Positions 46,601-57,318 of a stretch of 64,000 nt of DNA are shown one piece after another (the stretch's first letter is position 1; every line of letters starts with the position of its first letter). The stretch is from Euptelea pleiosperma (Eukaryota > Streptophyta > Magnoliopsida > Ranunculales > Eupteleaceae), in assembly GCA_035048495.1 (NCBI GenBank), contig CM068553.1, positions 1,309,259 to 1,373,258 of the forward strand. The letters run 5' to 3'. Under the pieces are notes generated by a model. It made no database searches. It worked only from the letters and a program-made list of their open reading frames with translations, and was not told the DNA's origin. Position numbers and translations under genes: made by a program.

Positions 46601-49600
46601 TTTTCAAAGAAAAAAAGGAAAAAAGAAATATTTCAGAAGTATCATCAATAGACATTCTTCTATGGTTCACATGATTAAACTATTCCAAACCTTTTTTATT
46701 CACCTTATGATAGAAATAGAAATGATTTAGTTCTCTCTTTTTTTAAAGTCCAAGTTCATCATACTAGGGTGGGGCCTATTTGTTGGCGTCTATGTTACAT
46801 TGATATGGGTACGGGTGTCAAAGTTTGACATGGTTGCAGAGTATCCGACTCGGGGAACCTTTAAAAATAGGATTTCGTGGACTCATCAGTGAATTTGAGA
46901 ATAATGTGACACCATCATCATCATAAGCGTCTTCTCGTATGAGGTCAGCTGCACCTGCACGAATCCTGTCTAAAGCCATCTCTTCCGTTGAGGCTAGTTT
47001 CTTAAAATCTCCTCTCAAAACCTCATTCCACATTCGTTTTGGCCTCCCCCTTGCCCTTTTAGGCCCTTTAACTAGAATATTCCTCCTCACTGGTGTTGTC
47101 ATTGGTCTTCATTGTACATGACCAAACCATCTCAATCAACTTTCCCTCATTTTGTCACTTATTGGAGCTACTCCTATATTTATAAGAATTTATTCATTTC
47201 TAATTTTTTCTTTCCTTGTCGTACCACACATCCATCTCAAAATAATGTGACACAAATGACTTAAAGTAATTGTTTTATTATATAATAATGCTGATAATAG
47301 TGGATAATGTGATAGGATATCTTATGATTTGTATCGTATAGTTATTAACAAAAGAATACTATACTTCATGATATATATATATATATATATATATATATTG
47401 CGTAGAAAACTTTAATTGTAGAAGATAGAACTCATAACCTATGACAAATGTTAATCAGTATCTTGCCAGTAAGGAGCAAAAATAAAGAAGAATTTGGAAG
47501 TGTCGCACCAAAATCCATATCGTGTTGGACTCCGACACATGTCTGACGCAGGTACTCCACCCATGTAGAAGAGTCTATACAACATAGGCTGGAGTGAACA
47601 AGTTGCCCTTTCTAGTAAACTGGCAAGCTTTACTTTCACACTATCTAGCATGGACCTTGGCTTTGCTTGCTTTCTGTATGTTTCAGCTGTTTTTCTAGGT
47701 CAATTTTGTGGAGGATTATTTGCTCCTGATGTTACTTAGATGTAACATGATGTTACAAAGATTTCTTTTGAGGTATTTCATCTGTGAATTTCAAAAGAGT
47801 CATCCACATCAATTCCATGACTTTTAAACATTAACTATACCCTTTTAATTGAAACTGGAGTTCATTAGTCGCATATGACTTTGCCATGTATTAAACTTGA
47901 AAGTATTACCCGCATTATAGAACTCATTAAACCCAAGACATGGAGTACGATATATCTCATATAATTAATTGACAACTCAGGTAGGTTTTTCTTGCAAACT
48001 TGCAGATATATTCTGAAAGTGACAATCAGTCGTAACTATGTCAGCAACATTGTGGAATACCAGGAGTTTGTGGTAATCCATCTTCTTTTTCAAATGACAT
48101 TCCCTTGGGCTTTACTGAATTACTGGGTTTTGGATTTCACTGCACTATATTCTGCAATTGTGCTGCTCAAAGTCTTACTTTTTTTCTTCCTTCAAAATGG
48201 AATTCATATTATGCGTTGTGGGAAATCAATTGATGGAGCACTGATGTTGAAATTAAACAACAAAAAATGCATGCGCTTCCCTATACCACACCATGTCGTG
48301 GAGGAGCAAAGTTTGGTACCATAAACGCAATTCATGGTTCTGCATATAATGATTTTTTTTCCTTAATTTTTTTGTACTATACTTTGAAATGTCTAGGTGA
48401 ATATTTGGACACTTTTAACTTGTCATCTTTTTTTGTGGTGGTTTTGTAGCATGTAATAGTACACATGTTTAGATAGTCCCTTTTGTTCATTCCATATTCA
48501 GGATTATTTGTGATTCCAATGCTTTAGTCTGTGATATATTATAGTATAATTTATGCCCATTTGTCGGATTTTGATATCATTTTTCTGTTTTAATAATGGT
48601 GAAATATGGCTACGCTTGGAGGCGGAAACATGACTTTTTCCTTTTTCGCTGATTAAGCATAAGAAACACATATGGAAGCATACATATGACATGAATAAGG
48701 GCATGAATTCTAAAAGGAAAATAATTAACATGAAAAAGGGTAGAGATATCACATTTCTAAAGAGTGCAATATGATTTCGAAAGAAGATCAGCTACGTTTG
48801 AGGATGATCCACCATGTTTTATCCTGCACTAATTCATGGCACTAGGAGATGCTGAAAAATTATGTGTAAAGGTGAAAGTAGCAAGCCGAAGACCCATGAC
48901 CTATATTGTGTCATTGTTATATGATTTGCTTTCAGAATGTTATGTTTCGTATTTCCTAGATGCATCAGGTCGTAATTCATAGATCCTTTTTTCTACTCTG
49001 TTGCAGCTTCTAGTACCATACCCCCTTTGCTTCCTGCCATAATTTGGTAACTAAGACAAGTCATGTGACTTATATCATTCTCTGTCTCTCTAATGCAATC
49101 TCCAACCGGAGATGTAAGATGGTAATGGAGGATGGGAGCAAAAGCTTCAACCAATTCTGCTGATGCAGAAGGAGATCCTTGTCAACTCAACTCTCTACAA
49201 TCTTTACAAGCAAAAAAAAACCCAAAAGCCACTTCCTCTCACCCAAAGAGAGGTATTTATGAGCCACGCCTACCCTTTGGACTCATCCTAGCCATAGGAT
49301 TTGTCCTACAAATCTTAACCATTCATTATAAAAAAAAAGACCAAATTGTCCCTTACAAGTAAAAGAGAATTAAACATAACCAAACCACCACCAACACCAC
49401 CACCCCACCCCCCACACGGATACCTCTCTTCTTTCATTTAATGTTTCTGCCTCATCTAGGGTCATGTTTGAACTCGATCTTTGACAATTTCTGCAATAAC
49501 GGACACCCTAGTATGGATTACATCAGAACCATCCTTTAAAAAAAGAACTTGCCCTCAAGTTTTATCTCTAGTCTTTAGGGCATATTATTGAGGTGTCTGA

Positions 49601-51743
49601 CAATGTTAGTCTTACATTGCCAACAATGATAACCTCCTTTCTCACGAATCCAAAAGACATGCGATTGACTCGGATTTGGCAGAGAATACGAGCGATTTTC
49701 CCCAGTGCTTACTCTATTTGATAAGCGTGCTTTAGTGTTTTTTGAAGCAGAGAAGTTAAGGTCAAAGTGTAGAAGTCAACCCTGAGTCATTTAAGTTTGG
49801 GTAATACGAAATCTTAGTATTCCTGCTCGACTTCCATGCCTTTCGACTAATGATCAGAGAACAATGCCACATCAAGGTGCAATGGTAGCACAAAGCATGA
49901 ACCAATTCTGCTCATTACATGATCTGGAGATAAAACTAAACGCAAACTGTTTTCCCCTACTGCACCCACAACTACCACCAAAGAGCTTACTAATGTAAAT
50001 TCATTAGTACTCTCTTCAACATGTTCTTGGGGAAGCACATGGTATGGATTATATCTTCTTGCACTATATCAGTGTTATAGTCTAAGAAGTCAATTGCCCT
50101 ACTTCTACAATTACAATATGTCCTTGGGGCACCCTTCTTCACTTCACCCAATTCTTTGCCTACATGGACCCTACTTCTGCAACAATCTCTTTGACTCATT
50201 GAAGATTTTGTCTAAATCGGTTTCGTTTCCAGATGGCCATCCAATCGGTTTCGTTTCCATCCTGATAGGGGCAAAAAAGGAGAGATGCCTAGGAGTGGTC
50301 ACTAATGGTTTATGCTCCAGCTACTAGGGCCAAGGCAATCACATTGGCTGTGATGATGGTTCTCATCTGGGATCAAGTACTTCCCACATTTGGAGAGATT
50401 GGAAGGTATCGCTGATTTAGAGAATAAGAGCTCCAGGAGGCTCGAATGTTGGGTTTCTCAAGGAGGGTTCTTGAGGAAATATGTCACTATGAAAACGAAG
50501 ACTACTGATGCTATGATATTCTTTTATCTCCTGATCCTATATTAAGTTGATTAAGGTGTTTCTGGAGTATTGTTTTAAAACTTGAAAACATGACTTGAAT
50601 GTTAGTCCGGTCAAGTTGACTCGGATACTTAGTGATTCAACTTGAGGAGTCATAAAATAATCATAAATAAAAAGTAATGTTAATAAATGAAGGTTTAAAA
50701 GCGTTGTCATAGGCACAAGTCAAGAAAAGGTCAGGTCAAATTTTTTTTTTATTTTTTAGAAAAAAACTCAATAACGATAAAAAAATTCTTTTCTCCAAGT
50801 TTTAGCATTAGATCAATTGGTTAAGGTTTCCCACATCAATAAGCCCTAGATTGAATTGAGCAATCTTAACTGTTCAATGCTCATCTTCCTTGGGTTGCAA
50901 TAAAGTTGATTATTGATTGGTGGATGGGAGTAGAGAAAGTATGTAAGTGATAAGATGAACATAAAAGACAGTTCACTTGATTATGGTGCATTTTCTTTCA
51001 GTTTGTAGTGGGAATGCGGATTGTGGAGTTGAGAGTCTTTTTTAAGTCCCACATCGGAAAGTTAGACAAGTGGAAGGGGGAGTGTTGTGCACGGCTCAAC
51101 CATGGCAATCTTGTGGGAGCAAATGCTCGACACGAGGTTCACTTTAGCAGCAAGGATCTCGACCAATACGCAATGGGAATACACCCAATCGATGGCGGCA
51201 AAATCCACTATCAATGGCGTAAATGGCGTCGCCAGCAGGCACCAACGGCGGCAATAAATTTCTGATCAAAGCCACAGGCCCACAAGTATTCCTCGAAGGC
51301 GCACTCAAGATCGACACTAAGAGTGCTCTGATACTACTAATCCAATCTCCCAATTGGAGATGCAAGATGGTAATGGAGAATGGGAGCAAAAGCTCCAACC
51401 AATTCTCTATTGGAAGAGGAGAGTCTTCCCAACTCAACTCTCTACAATCTTCTCAAGCAAAAAATAATCCAAAAGCTAGCTCCTCTCTCCCAAAGAAAGG
51501 AATGTATTTATAAGCAATCCCACCCCTTGGGACTCATCCTAGCCATAGGATATGCATCTCAACCCTTCATTATGAAAAAAGACCAAAATAGCCCCTACAA
51601 GTAAAAGGCACTAATGCTTCTAAACATAACCTAAAACCCCATATACATTTTTTCTTTCATTTGATGCTTCTGCCTCTTCTAGGGCCATGCTTGAACCCAG
51701 TCTGAGACAATTTCGGTAATGAAGGAGCCCATAGAGTGGATTA

Positions 51744-51778
<35 letters not shown>

Positions 51779-54700
51779 ATCTTTTCATTCCTTAGTTCAC
51801 ACATTACTGAATTTGATCTTTGCATTATCATTATGTGTTTCTTAGTTCATTCTCTTTCTTTCTTTCTTTCTTTTCTTTTTCATTTTTTGACATTTGCTTA
51901 CCAGAAATCACTTTATCAACACAAAGTTTCAGCACCTAACTCTGAACCATTTCTTGATTTACATCAAATGTTAAGCACATGTAGGGAGGACTTTGCACCT
52001 ACCATAGTTTGCAATGTTGAACGCCACAGTCAATTCATTTAGCTAAACTCCATTCATCTTAACCGTCCAAACCAGTGGTCGTATCTTGCTGGAAAAAAAA
52101 CCCCAAAACTCATTAAGTGCTCCATGATTTTAACCTACAAATCTAGTGCTAAGATTTGGACTACTAAAAAAAGGGTATAATGGTCGGAAGCAGTTTATAC
52201 ATGGACTGATAGAATGGTAAAGTCGGGCTGTTTTTAGTCTGATTTATCTGATAATCCCCAACCAAAGAGATATCCACATGTATGAATCAAAATGTTTAGC
52301 AAAAAGAAGGTAAAATCGAGGTAAAGAATTTTTTTTTTTGTCGATCATTCTTTGGGTGGTTGCAGGGAAGACTGTTGTTGCTGAGTAGGTTTAGTGCTTC
52401 TTTTTTTTTTCGTTTAAAGAAGAATAACTTCGAACGCTCATTCAGTTAAGTAACTTACTGAGAAGAAAAGATGGGATATGGGGTCTATTTTGGAAACTCA
52501 ACTAAACAGGTTTGAGAAGTGTAGAGTTACCACAAAAGTGGAGATCTAATATGGTAACAAAACAAATTAGGGCATGCAACAATGGGTCATTTCCCTCGTG
52601 GGCTGTTTTGTTCCCTTTAAAAATAGTATAGATTATTTTTCTTGGCATGAATTTATTTAGTATTTACTTGATATATTGAAAATATTGCGTTTAATTGCTA
52701 CTATATTACTAATGTAGTAGCTCTTTTTTTTTCTTTTCTTTTCTTTTCTTTGTATTGATTTCCTTTTTCTGCATCAGGTTCGCAACTACACACCACTTCC
52801 ATCAATCAACAACAGCATTAAGGTCAGTGGAGTTATTTTAAGATTTATGACGTTCACATGGTTCTTGTTGTTGGTGAAAAGCTATTGCTAAACAAAGTTT
52901 GTTGTAACCCTGGTGGTTGCATGCTTCCTCTCTTATTAACATATGCTCATGAGGCTTTGTTGGTAACTTATAGTACTATGTCCACTAGTGTTTTTGAAGT
53001 GCAAGGCATATGAAGCGGCTTTCCCTTTGTGAGGCGAGGCGTAAACCTCATTTTTTTTTAAAGAAAATGCCCTAAAAGTTCCATAAAATCCTAATAATTT
53101 TTAAAAAAATAAAAACCATAGAAATGAAAGAAAACGAAAAAAATAAACTTTATAGCTCTTCTTTTTAATGAACCTTAGCAGTTGACTGCGAGCCAAATAT
53201 GATAATCAAACTCATAAACGGGGTCTCAATTTATAAAACAAGGATAATAAGTTAGCAACAAGTGAATAACCAAATTCCAATCCAATCATAGTCAACCAAG
53301 AAGCAAGTAGCAACCTCAAGGAATCAAATATATGGTTCTAAACCATACAACCACACAACTGTGGTTGATCCATTTTGTTGCTTAATTGTGTGTATTTGAT
53401 CTATTTTGTTGCAGGAAACCTGTAGGAAGCAATGGAGTTGAAATTGGATTAGAAATGAACAAACTCTGACAAATTTTCTCTATGTGAGAAAACTAGGTCA
53501 CAATAGGTTTGATTTTGGATTTCTCACAAATTACTTATTTGAAATAAGAGGATAAACCACTTCCTTTAAAGTATTGAATTTTTTAGGGTTTAGCCCACCT
53601 TTTTTAAAGTATTACGCCTCAAGCCTTGAGCCTCAACTGGATGAAGCTTAAGCCTCAAGGCACAATATGGGTGCTTCACTTCGAGGCATACTCCTCAAGC
53701 ACCTCAAGGTGTGCCTTTAGAAACACTGATTTCCACTGATATCCCAGTTGGCCACTTCAAATGATCATATCTATGCAGAATGACTAACCAATTGCAGCTT
53801 CATTGAACTGAATCAAACACTTAGTTCTTCTTGGAGTAGTTATTGCAGAATATGTAATATATGAGTGTACAGTACATATTTTTGGTTTATTAGTATCTTT
53901 TCTGTACAATCATTCAATAGCTAATGTTTAGTGGTTAAGCTTGTTAATTCTCAGTCATGATATTGATGCTTTGTGCAGATGGAAGTTGGAATTGAAGATT
54001 GCCTACACATTGAGTTCGAGTACAACAAAAGCAAGTAAGAATATATCCCATGCTAGGTGGTTGACTGCACATCCAAATTTTACTTCTGTTACACAGTTAA
54101 GTTGGAAGAGAAGATTTTTGTCTTTGCTTTTTGCTAATTGAAGTTCAAAATCCCCAGATATCATCTGAAGGATGTGATTGTGGGAAAAATATACTTTCTT
54201 CTTGTAAGAATCAAGATTAAAAATATGGAGCTTGAGATCAGACGCCGAGAATCAACAGGATCAGGGCCTAATACATATGTTGAGACAGAGACCCTTGCAA
54301 AATTCGAGTTGATGGATGGCGCTCCAGTCAGAGGTATATCCATCTGATTGCCTTTGGTGCTTCAAATATCTTTTTGTGAAGCATGGATTGCATTTTCTCT
54401 GCTTTATATAGTAAAGTTTGTAATTTATTAATAATCTATGTAAGTAGTCCATAATTATGGATTACCGTAGGCATAGCATTACATCTGACGCATATGCAGG
54501 GGATCGTAACCCACCATTTGATGGGGGTCCCTAGGAGATCTCCTAGGCCAAAAATTGATCTGCTTGGGATTATCCTAACCACCAGATCTATCACATTCTT
54601 TTGGACAGAAAAAAACCTATGGCAAAGGTTCCAGAAAGAAAGTTGATAAGATTGGATAGTTTAGGATCATCTGATGGAGTCAACTTCTGGCTCTGGTCCT

Positions 54701-55054
54701 ATGGGGGAATCGTTGAATGGTGTGTTGGCCTCCTATATGTGCTCCATGTTTACTGCTATGCCCACTGGTGGTCCCTTCCAAATCAAGCTATGTCTTCAAA
54801 GATACTTGTCTCATGCAGCTTTAGTTTTCCCCGAAGCATTTATTCACGTGTGTGCATCCATTTACGCATTTACAGGGGAATCTATTCCAATCAGACTGTT
54901 TCTGAGCCCATACGAACTGACACCAACATATCGCAACATTAACAACAAATTCAGTGTCAAATATTATTTGAACCTTGTTCTTGTGGACGAAGAGGACCGA
55001 CGATATTTCAAACAGCAAGAAATCACAGTATACCGCCTTCTAGAAACTTCTTGA
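43615..55054 (+). CDS. VPS26: Retromer subunit VPS26, 11 coding exons
   Basis: Coding exons: 43615-43617 (ATG only), 43735-43809, 44125-44199, 44316-44388, 45523-45567, 45888-45999, 48006-48072, 52778-52822, 53979-54034, 54158-54333, 54876-55054. Every junction is GT/AG and in phase, giving 906 nt and 301 aa. The protein reads NYIIGAFKPPCNISITFADG, ELYFDRGNFYDFTSL, RTYPFEF-like KTYPFEFSTVEMPYESYNGV, RNYTPLPSINNSIKMEVGIE, YHLKDVIVGKIYFLLVRIKI and VDEEDRRYFKQQEIT. This is full-length VPS26 (about 303 aa in Arabidopsis), an arrestin-fold subunit of the cargo-binding core of retromer (with VPS35 and VPS29), which recycles vacuolar sorting receptors from endosomes. The initiator ATG is the last codon of its exon (ATG|GTAAGG). 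Intron 7 (48073-52777) is swollen by an LTR element. Confidence 0.95.
44640..44712 (-). mobile_element. Possible SINE or tRNA-like fragment in a VPS26 intron
   Basis: The minus strand reads GAGGTCCCAGGTTTGATCC, a B-box-like motif in the context seen in plant SINEs. No tail or duplication is visible. Confidence 0.3.
45217..45402. repeat. Tandem duplication, two ~94-bp units in a VPS26 intron
   Basis: Units start at 45217 and 45311 with CCAATATTTTTGGTAAGCT and share TTCAATTTGTCAGTT further on. Confidence 0.85.
46818..47235 (-). pseudogene. RTE-type LINE fragment (reverse transcriptase C-terminus) in a VPS26 intron
   Basis: The minus strand encodes VAPISDKMRES, LRWFGHVQ, RPMTTPVRRN and, in one open frame, GPKRARGRPKRMWNEVLRGD and STEEMALDRIRAGAADLI. 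These are hallmark RTE-clade LINE C-terminal motifs. In-frame stops in the upstream part show decay. It is in antisense orientation to VPS26. Confidence 0.8.
47370..47399. repeat. (AT)n microsatellite
   Basis: About 14 AT dinucleotides in a VPS26 intron. Other AT runs occur at about 5986-6005 and 19024-19040. Confidence 0.9.
49090..51748 (-). mobile_element. Degenerate non-autonomous LTR retrotransposon in VPS26 intron 7
   Basis: Two direct repeats (49090-49525 and 51337-51748) share GATGGTAATGGAG, ATGGGAGCAAAAGCT, CTCATCCTAGCCATAGGAT and GGATTACATC. On the minus strand the 5' LTR (51748-51337) begins GATGTAATCC and is followed by TAGTATCAGAGC (51336-51325), one base off the initiator-Met tRNA primer site TGGTATCAGAGC. 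The 3' LTR (49525-49090) begins TGATGTAATCC and follows CTTGAGGGCAAGTTC, a motif usual before the 3' LTR of Ty3/gypsy elements. The ~1.8-kb interior has no recognisable gag-pol. A TCTCT duplication is possible, but the right flank is a CT repeat. Confidence 0.72.
51748..51775. repeat. (CT)n microsatellite
   Basis: An uninterrupted CT tract at the right edge of the LTR element. Confidence 0.88.
52986..53728. mobile_element. hAT-type MITE, GAGGC-rich family, in VPS26 intron 8
   Basis: The left end TAGTGTTTTTGAAGTGCAAG and the right end GTGTGCCTTTAGAAACACTG are inverse repeats. The flanks ATGTCCAC (52978-52985) and ATTTCCAC (53729-53736) match 7/8. Both ends carry AGGCGTAAACCTC- or GCCTCAAG-type motifs. 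Confidence 0.78.
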
Positions 55055-56124
55055 TTGTTATGCTTAAGGAGTTCAGCATTGCATCCGGGAAAAAGGAAAA
55101 AAAAATATCTGTGTTGCCTTGTTGCACCTTCATTAATGGAACAATGTGTTGGTTTCTTTGAAGGACCAAGAAAGGTTTCTTGTCTAGGGCTCATCTTGCA
55201 GTAAGCTAATTCAGTACCTTTTAAGGTGTTTACTATGGCTTGGTGTCTCTTGTTGTCACTTTTGAAATGCAGAACTCGCCTCGGTTGTTGTTGTCATGTA
55301 CACACGGGCCTTATGGGAGGAGGTCTTCAGTTGTTTGAATCAGTCTGTTATCTGAAACTGCACTCTTTTTCATTTGGGCAATAATTGTGCTTTACTGGGT
55401 AACATCGATAGATTTCTGGATGTTTGCTGGGAATAATTTGCTTAATTCCCGTTCATGTATTCTTATATAGTCTGGTCAGTTTTGGCTGATGAGTGCTGCG
55501 TCTTTTAGTACGATATCCGAGCCTGTGACCAACATGCAGGTGAGTAGAAATTTTTTGAAGCGGCGATCATGCGTCCAATGACTGTGCAACATATACCTGC
55601 GTTTAGGATTTGGTTTAAAAAAAAAAAACTTTTTCAAAGATCATTGGTGCATGATCCCCACTTCAGAAATCCCGCCTCTTCATTGGCTGAGGCTGATGCT
55701 TAAATGGAATCTTGGATAGACAAATGGCATCAGACTAGAAAAGGGCTGAGCCCAGGTGCATTTAGATGGGCTGTGAACTCAGGCCTAAGCCTGGCCCATA
55801 ATCCATTTTCTTATTAATGCTGAAATCTAATCATTGAATTTATTTATATTTCAAGTAATTAGATTTAATGGATACAAATTACCAAACATTAGGATTTTGA
55901 TATATATGTTCACCAAGGGATAAACTACATATCCATACGTTCAGTGAGTTCAAAGTTGTGCCACGTATCCCAAAATTATAAGGGTTCAAGGGAATGTGTC
56001 ATTTAAGTGAAAACATGGCACAATGATAAATAGATGTAATTTTTGCACAAGAGAAAATCAACGTAACTTTTTGACCTCTTCAAATGATTTTTGACGACAG
56101 GGAAGAGGAGACTGTTCCAACCTA
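55055..56124. other. VPS26 3' flank and intergenic DNA
   Basis: Probable 3' UTR to about 55500. A G-box MITE remnant at about 55885-55980 has CACCAAGGGATAAACTACAT and GTGCCACGTATCC. No gene. Confidence 0.45.
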
Positions 56125-56281
56125 AGTAAAACTTCTATCACAAGCGGATTGCAAATCACGCAATCACAGCCAATGAGTTCTCGGCACATACACCTCAAAG
56201 CAAAAGCACTTGTGTACATGCTGAGAACTCATTGGCTTGTGATTGTGTGATTTACAATTTCTTTGTGATAGAAGTTTTACT
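56125..56281. mobile_element. Foldback MITE with AGTAAAACTTCTATCAC ends
   Basis: 157 bp. It starts AGTAAAACTTCTATCACAAG and ends CTTTGTGATAGAAGTTTTACT. The inner arms are CAATGAGTTCTCGGCA and its near-inverse TGCTGAGAACTCATTG. A second copy runs off the window at 63842-64000. The termini match those of the G-box family. Confidence 0.78.
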
Positions 56282-56512
56282 CGTCCAACCCTACCCTACC
56301 CTAAGTCTATCCTATTTTATGATAAGCCCAAATCCTTAGATTATAAGAACAAGTTCTTTATTCTCTTTTATTTTTCTATTAATTTCACTCAATGTCCTCT
56401 CTCATTTCACTTAATGTTACTTACGTCCCTTCCCTCTTCACTTAATTTTTTTTTTTTTTTTAATATGTTTAGGGAATGGTGGAGTTGAAGGTGGATCTTG
56501 AAGTAAAGTTTT

Positions 56513-56876
56513 AGAGCATCTCTAACCCTACCCTGCACTCTTTTCCCTTCCCTAAGATAGTGTGAAAAACATAAAAAATCATCTCCAACCTTACCTTAAA
56601 GTTCACCATTTTAGGGTAACTTCAATTTCTATCCTAAAGTTAGGATAGGATTTAGGATAAGATTCTAAAAGCTTGTTCTCCATTTTCCTCAATCTTTTAT
56701 ATTAATTTCATTGAATGTCTTCCCCATCTTTTCACTTAATGTTACTTATATCTTTTTTCTTATAACTTTTGTCATTTTTAGTATGGACCGTTGGAGAGCT
56801 TTCACAGTTTTAAGTAAGGGAGAGTCTTTTCTACCCTACTTTAAGTGTTTAAGGTAAGGTAGGGTTGGAGATGCTG
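56513..56876. mobile_element. Foldback MITE with AGCATCTCYAACCCTACC ends, upstream of MYG1
   Basis: The left end GAGCATCTCTAACCCTACC and the right end GGTAGGGTTGGAGATGCT are inverse. A diverged neighbour (about 56285-56510) shares CCAACCCTACCCTACCCTAA, TTAATTTCACTCAATGTC and CACTTAATGTTACTTA. It sits ~440 bp upstream of the MYG1 start. Confidence 0.75.
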
Positions 56877-57318
56877 GGTACCATTCTTTGTTTACAAAGA
56901 GCCAAGACTCGATCTCTTTTGCTCATGAAAATGAATTTTAAGAAAATGCATGACCCGATCTTCCTTTTGTTTAACTAAGATCTTAATTACAAAAAAAGAA
57001 GAAAATGCATGACCGGGGTGGTTCACTTTCTAACTCTCCGGGTTGAACGGTTGGCTGGTTTAACGGTTTGGATTGAATTGGTTTTAAAAGTAGACGGGTT
57101 TTTGTAGCCCATCAGGGTCACTCGACCCGGTCCATATACCGGTTTATAGGTTCATTTTTCAACCTGGCCCTGTTAAAATACGCCGGCTAGGGTTTAATCT
57201 CTGTTCTCTAGCAGGGAAAGTAGAGAGGGAAAGATGAAAAAACCGGGAAATACGAACCTTCCGAGTCTATAAAGAAAACAGGTTGGGTTGTATTTAAGAG
57301 CGAAGCGAGAGCTGAGGC

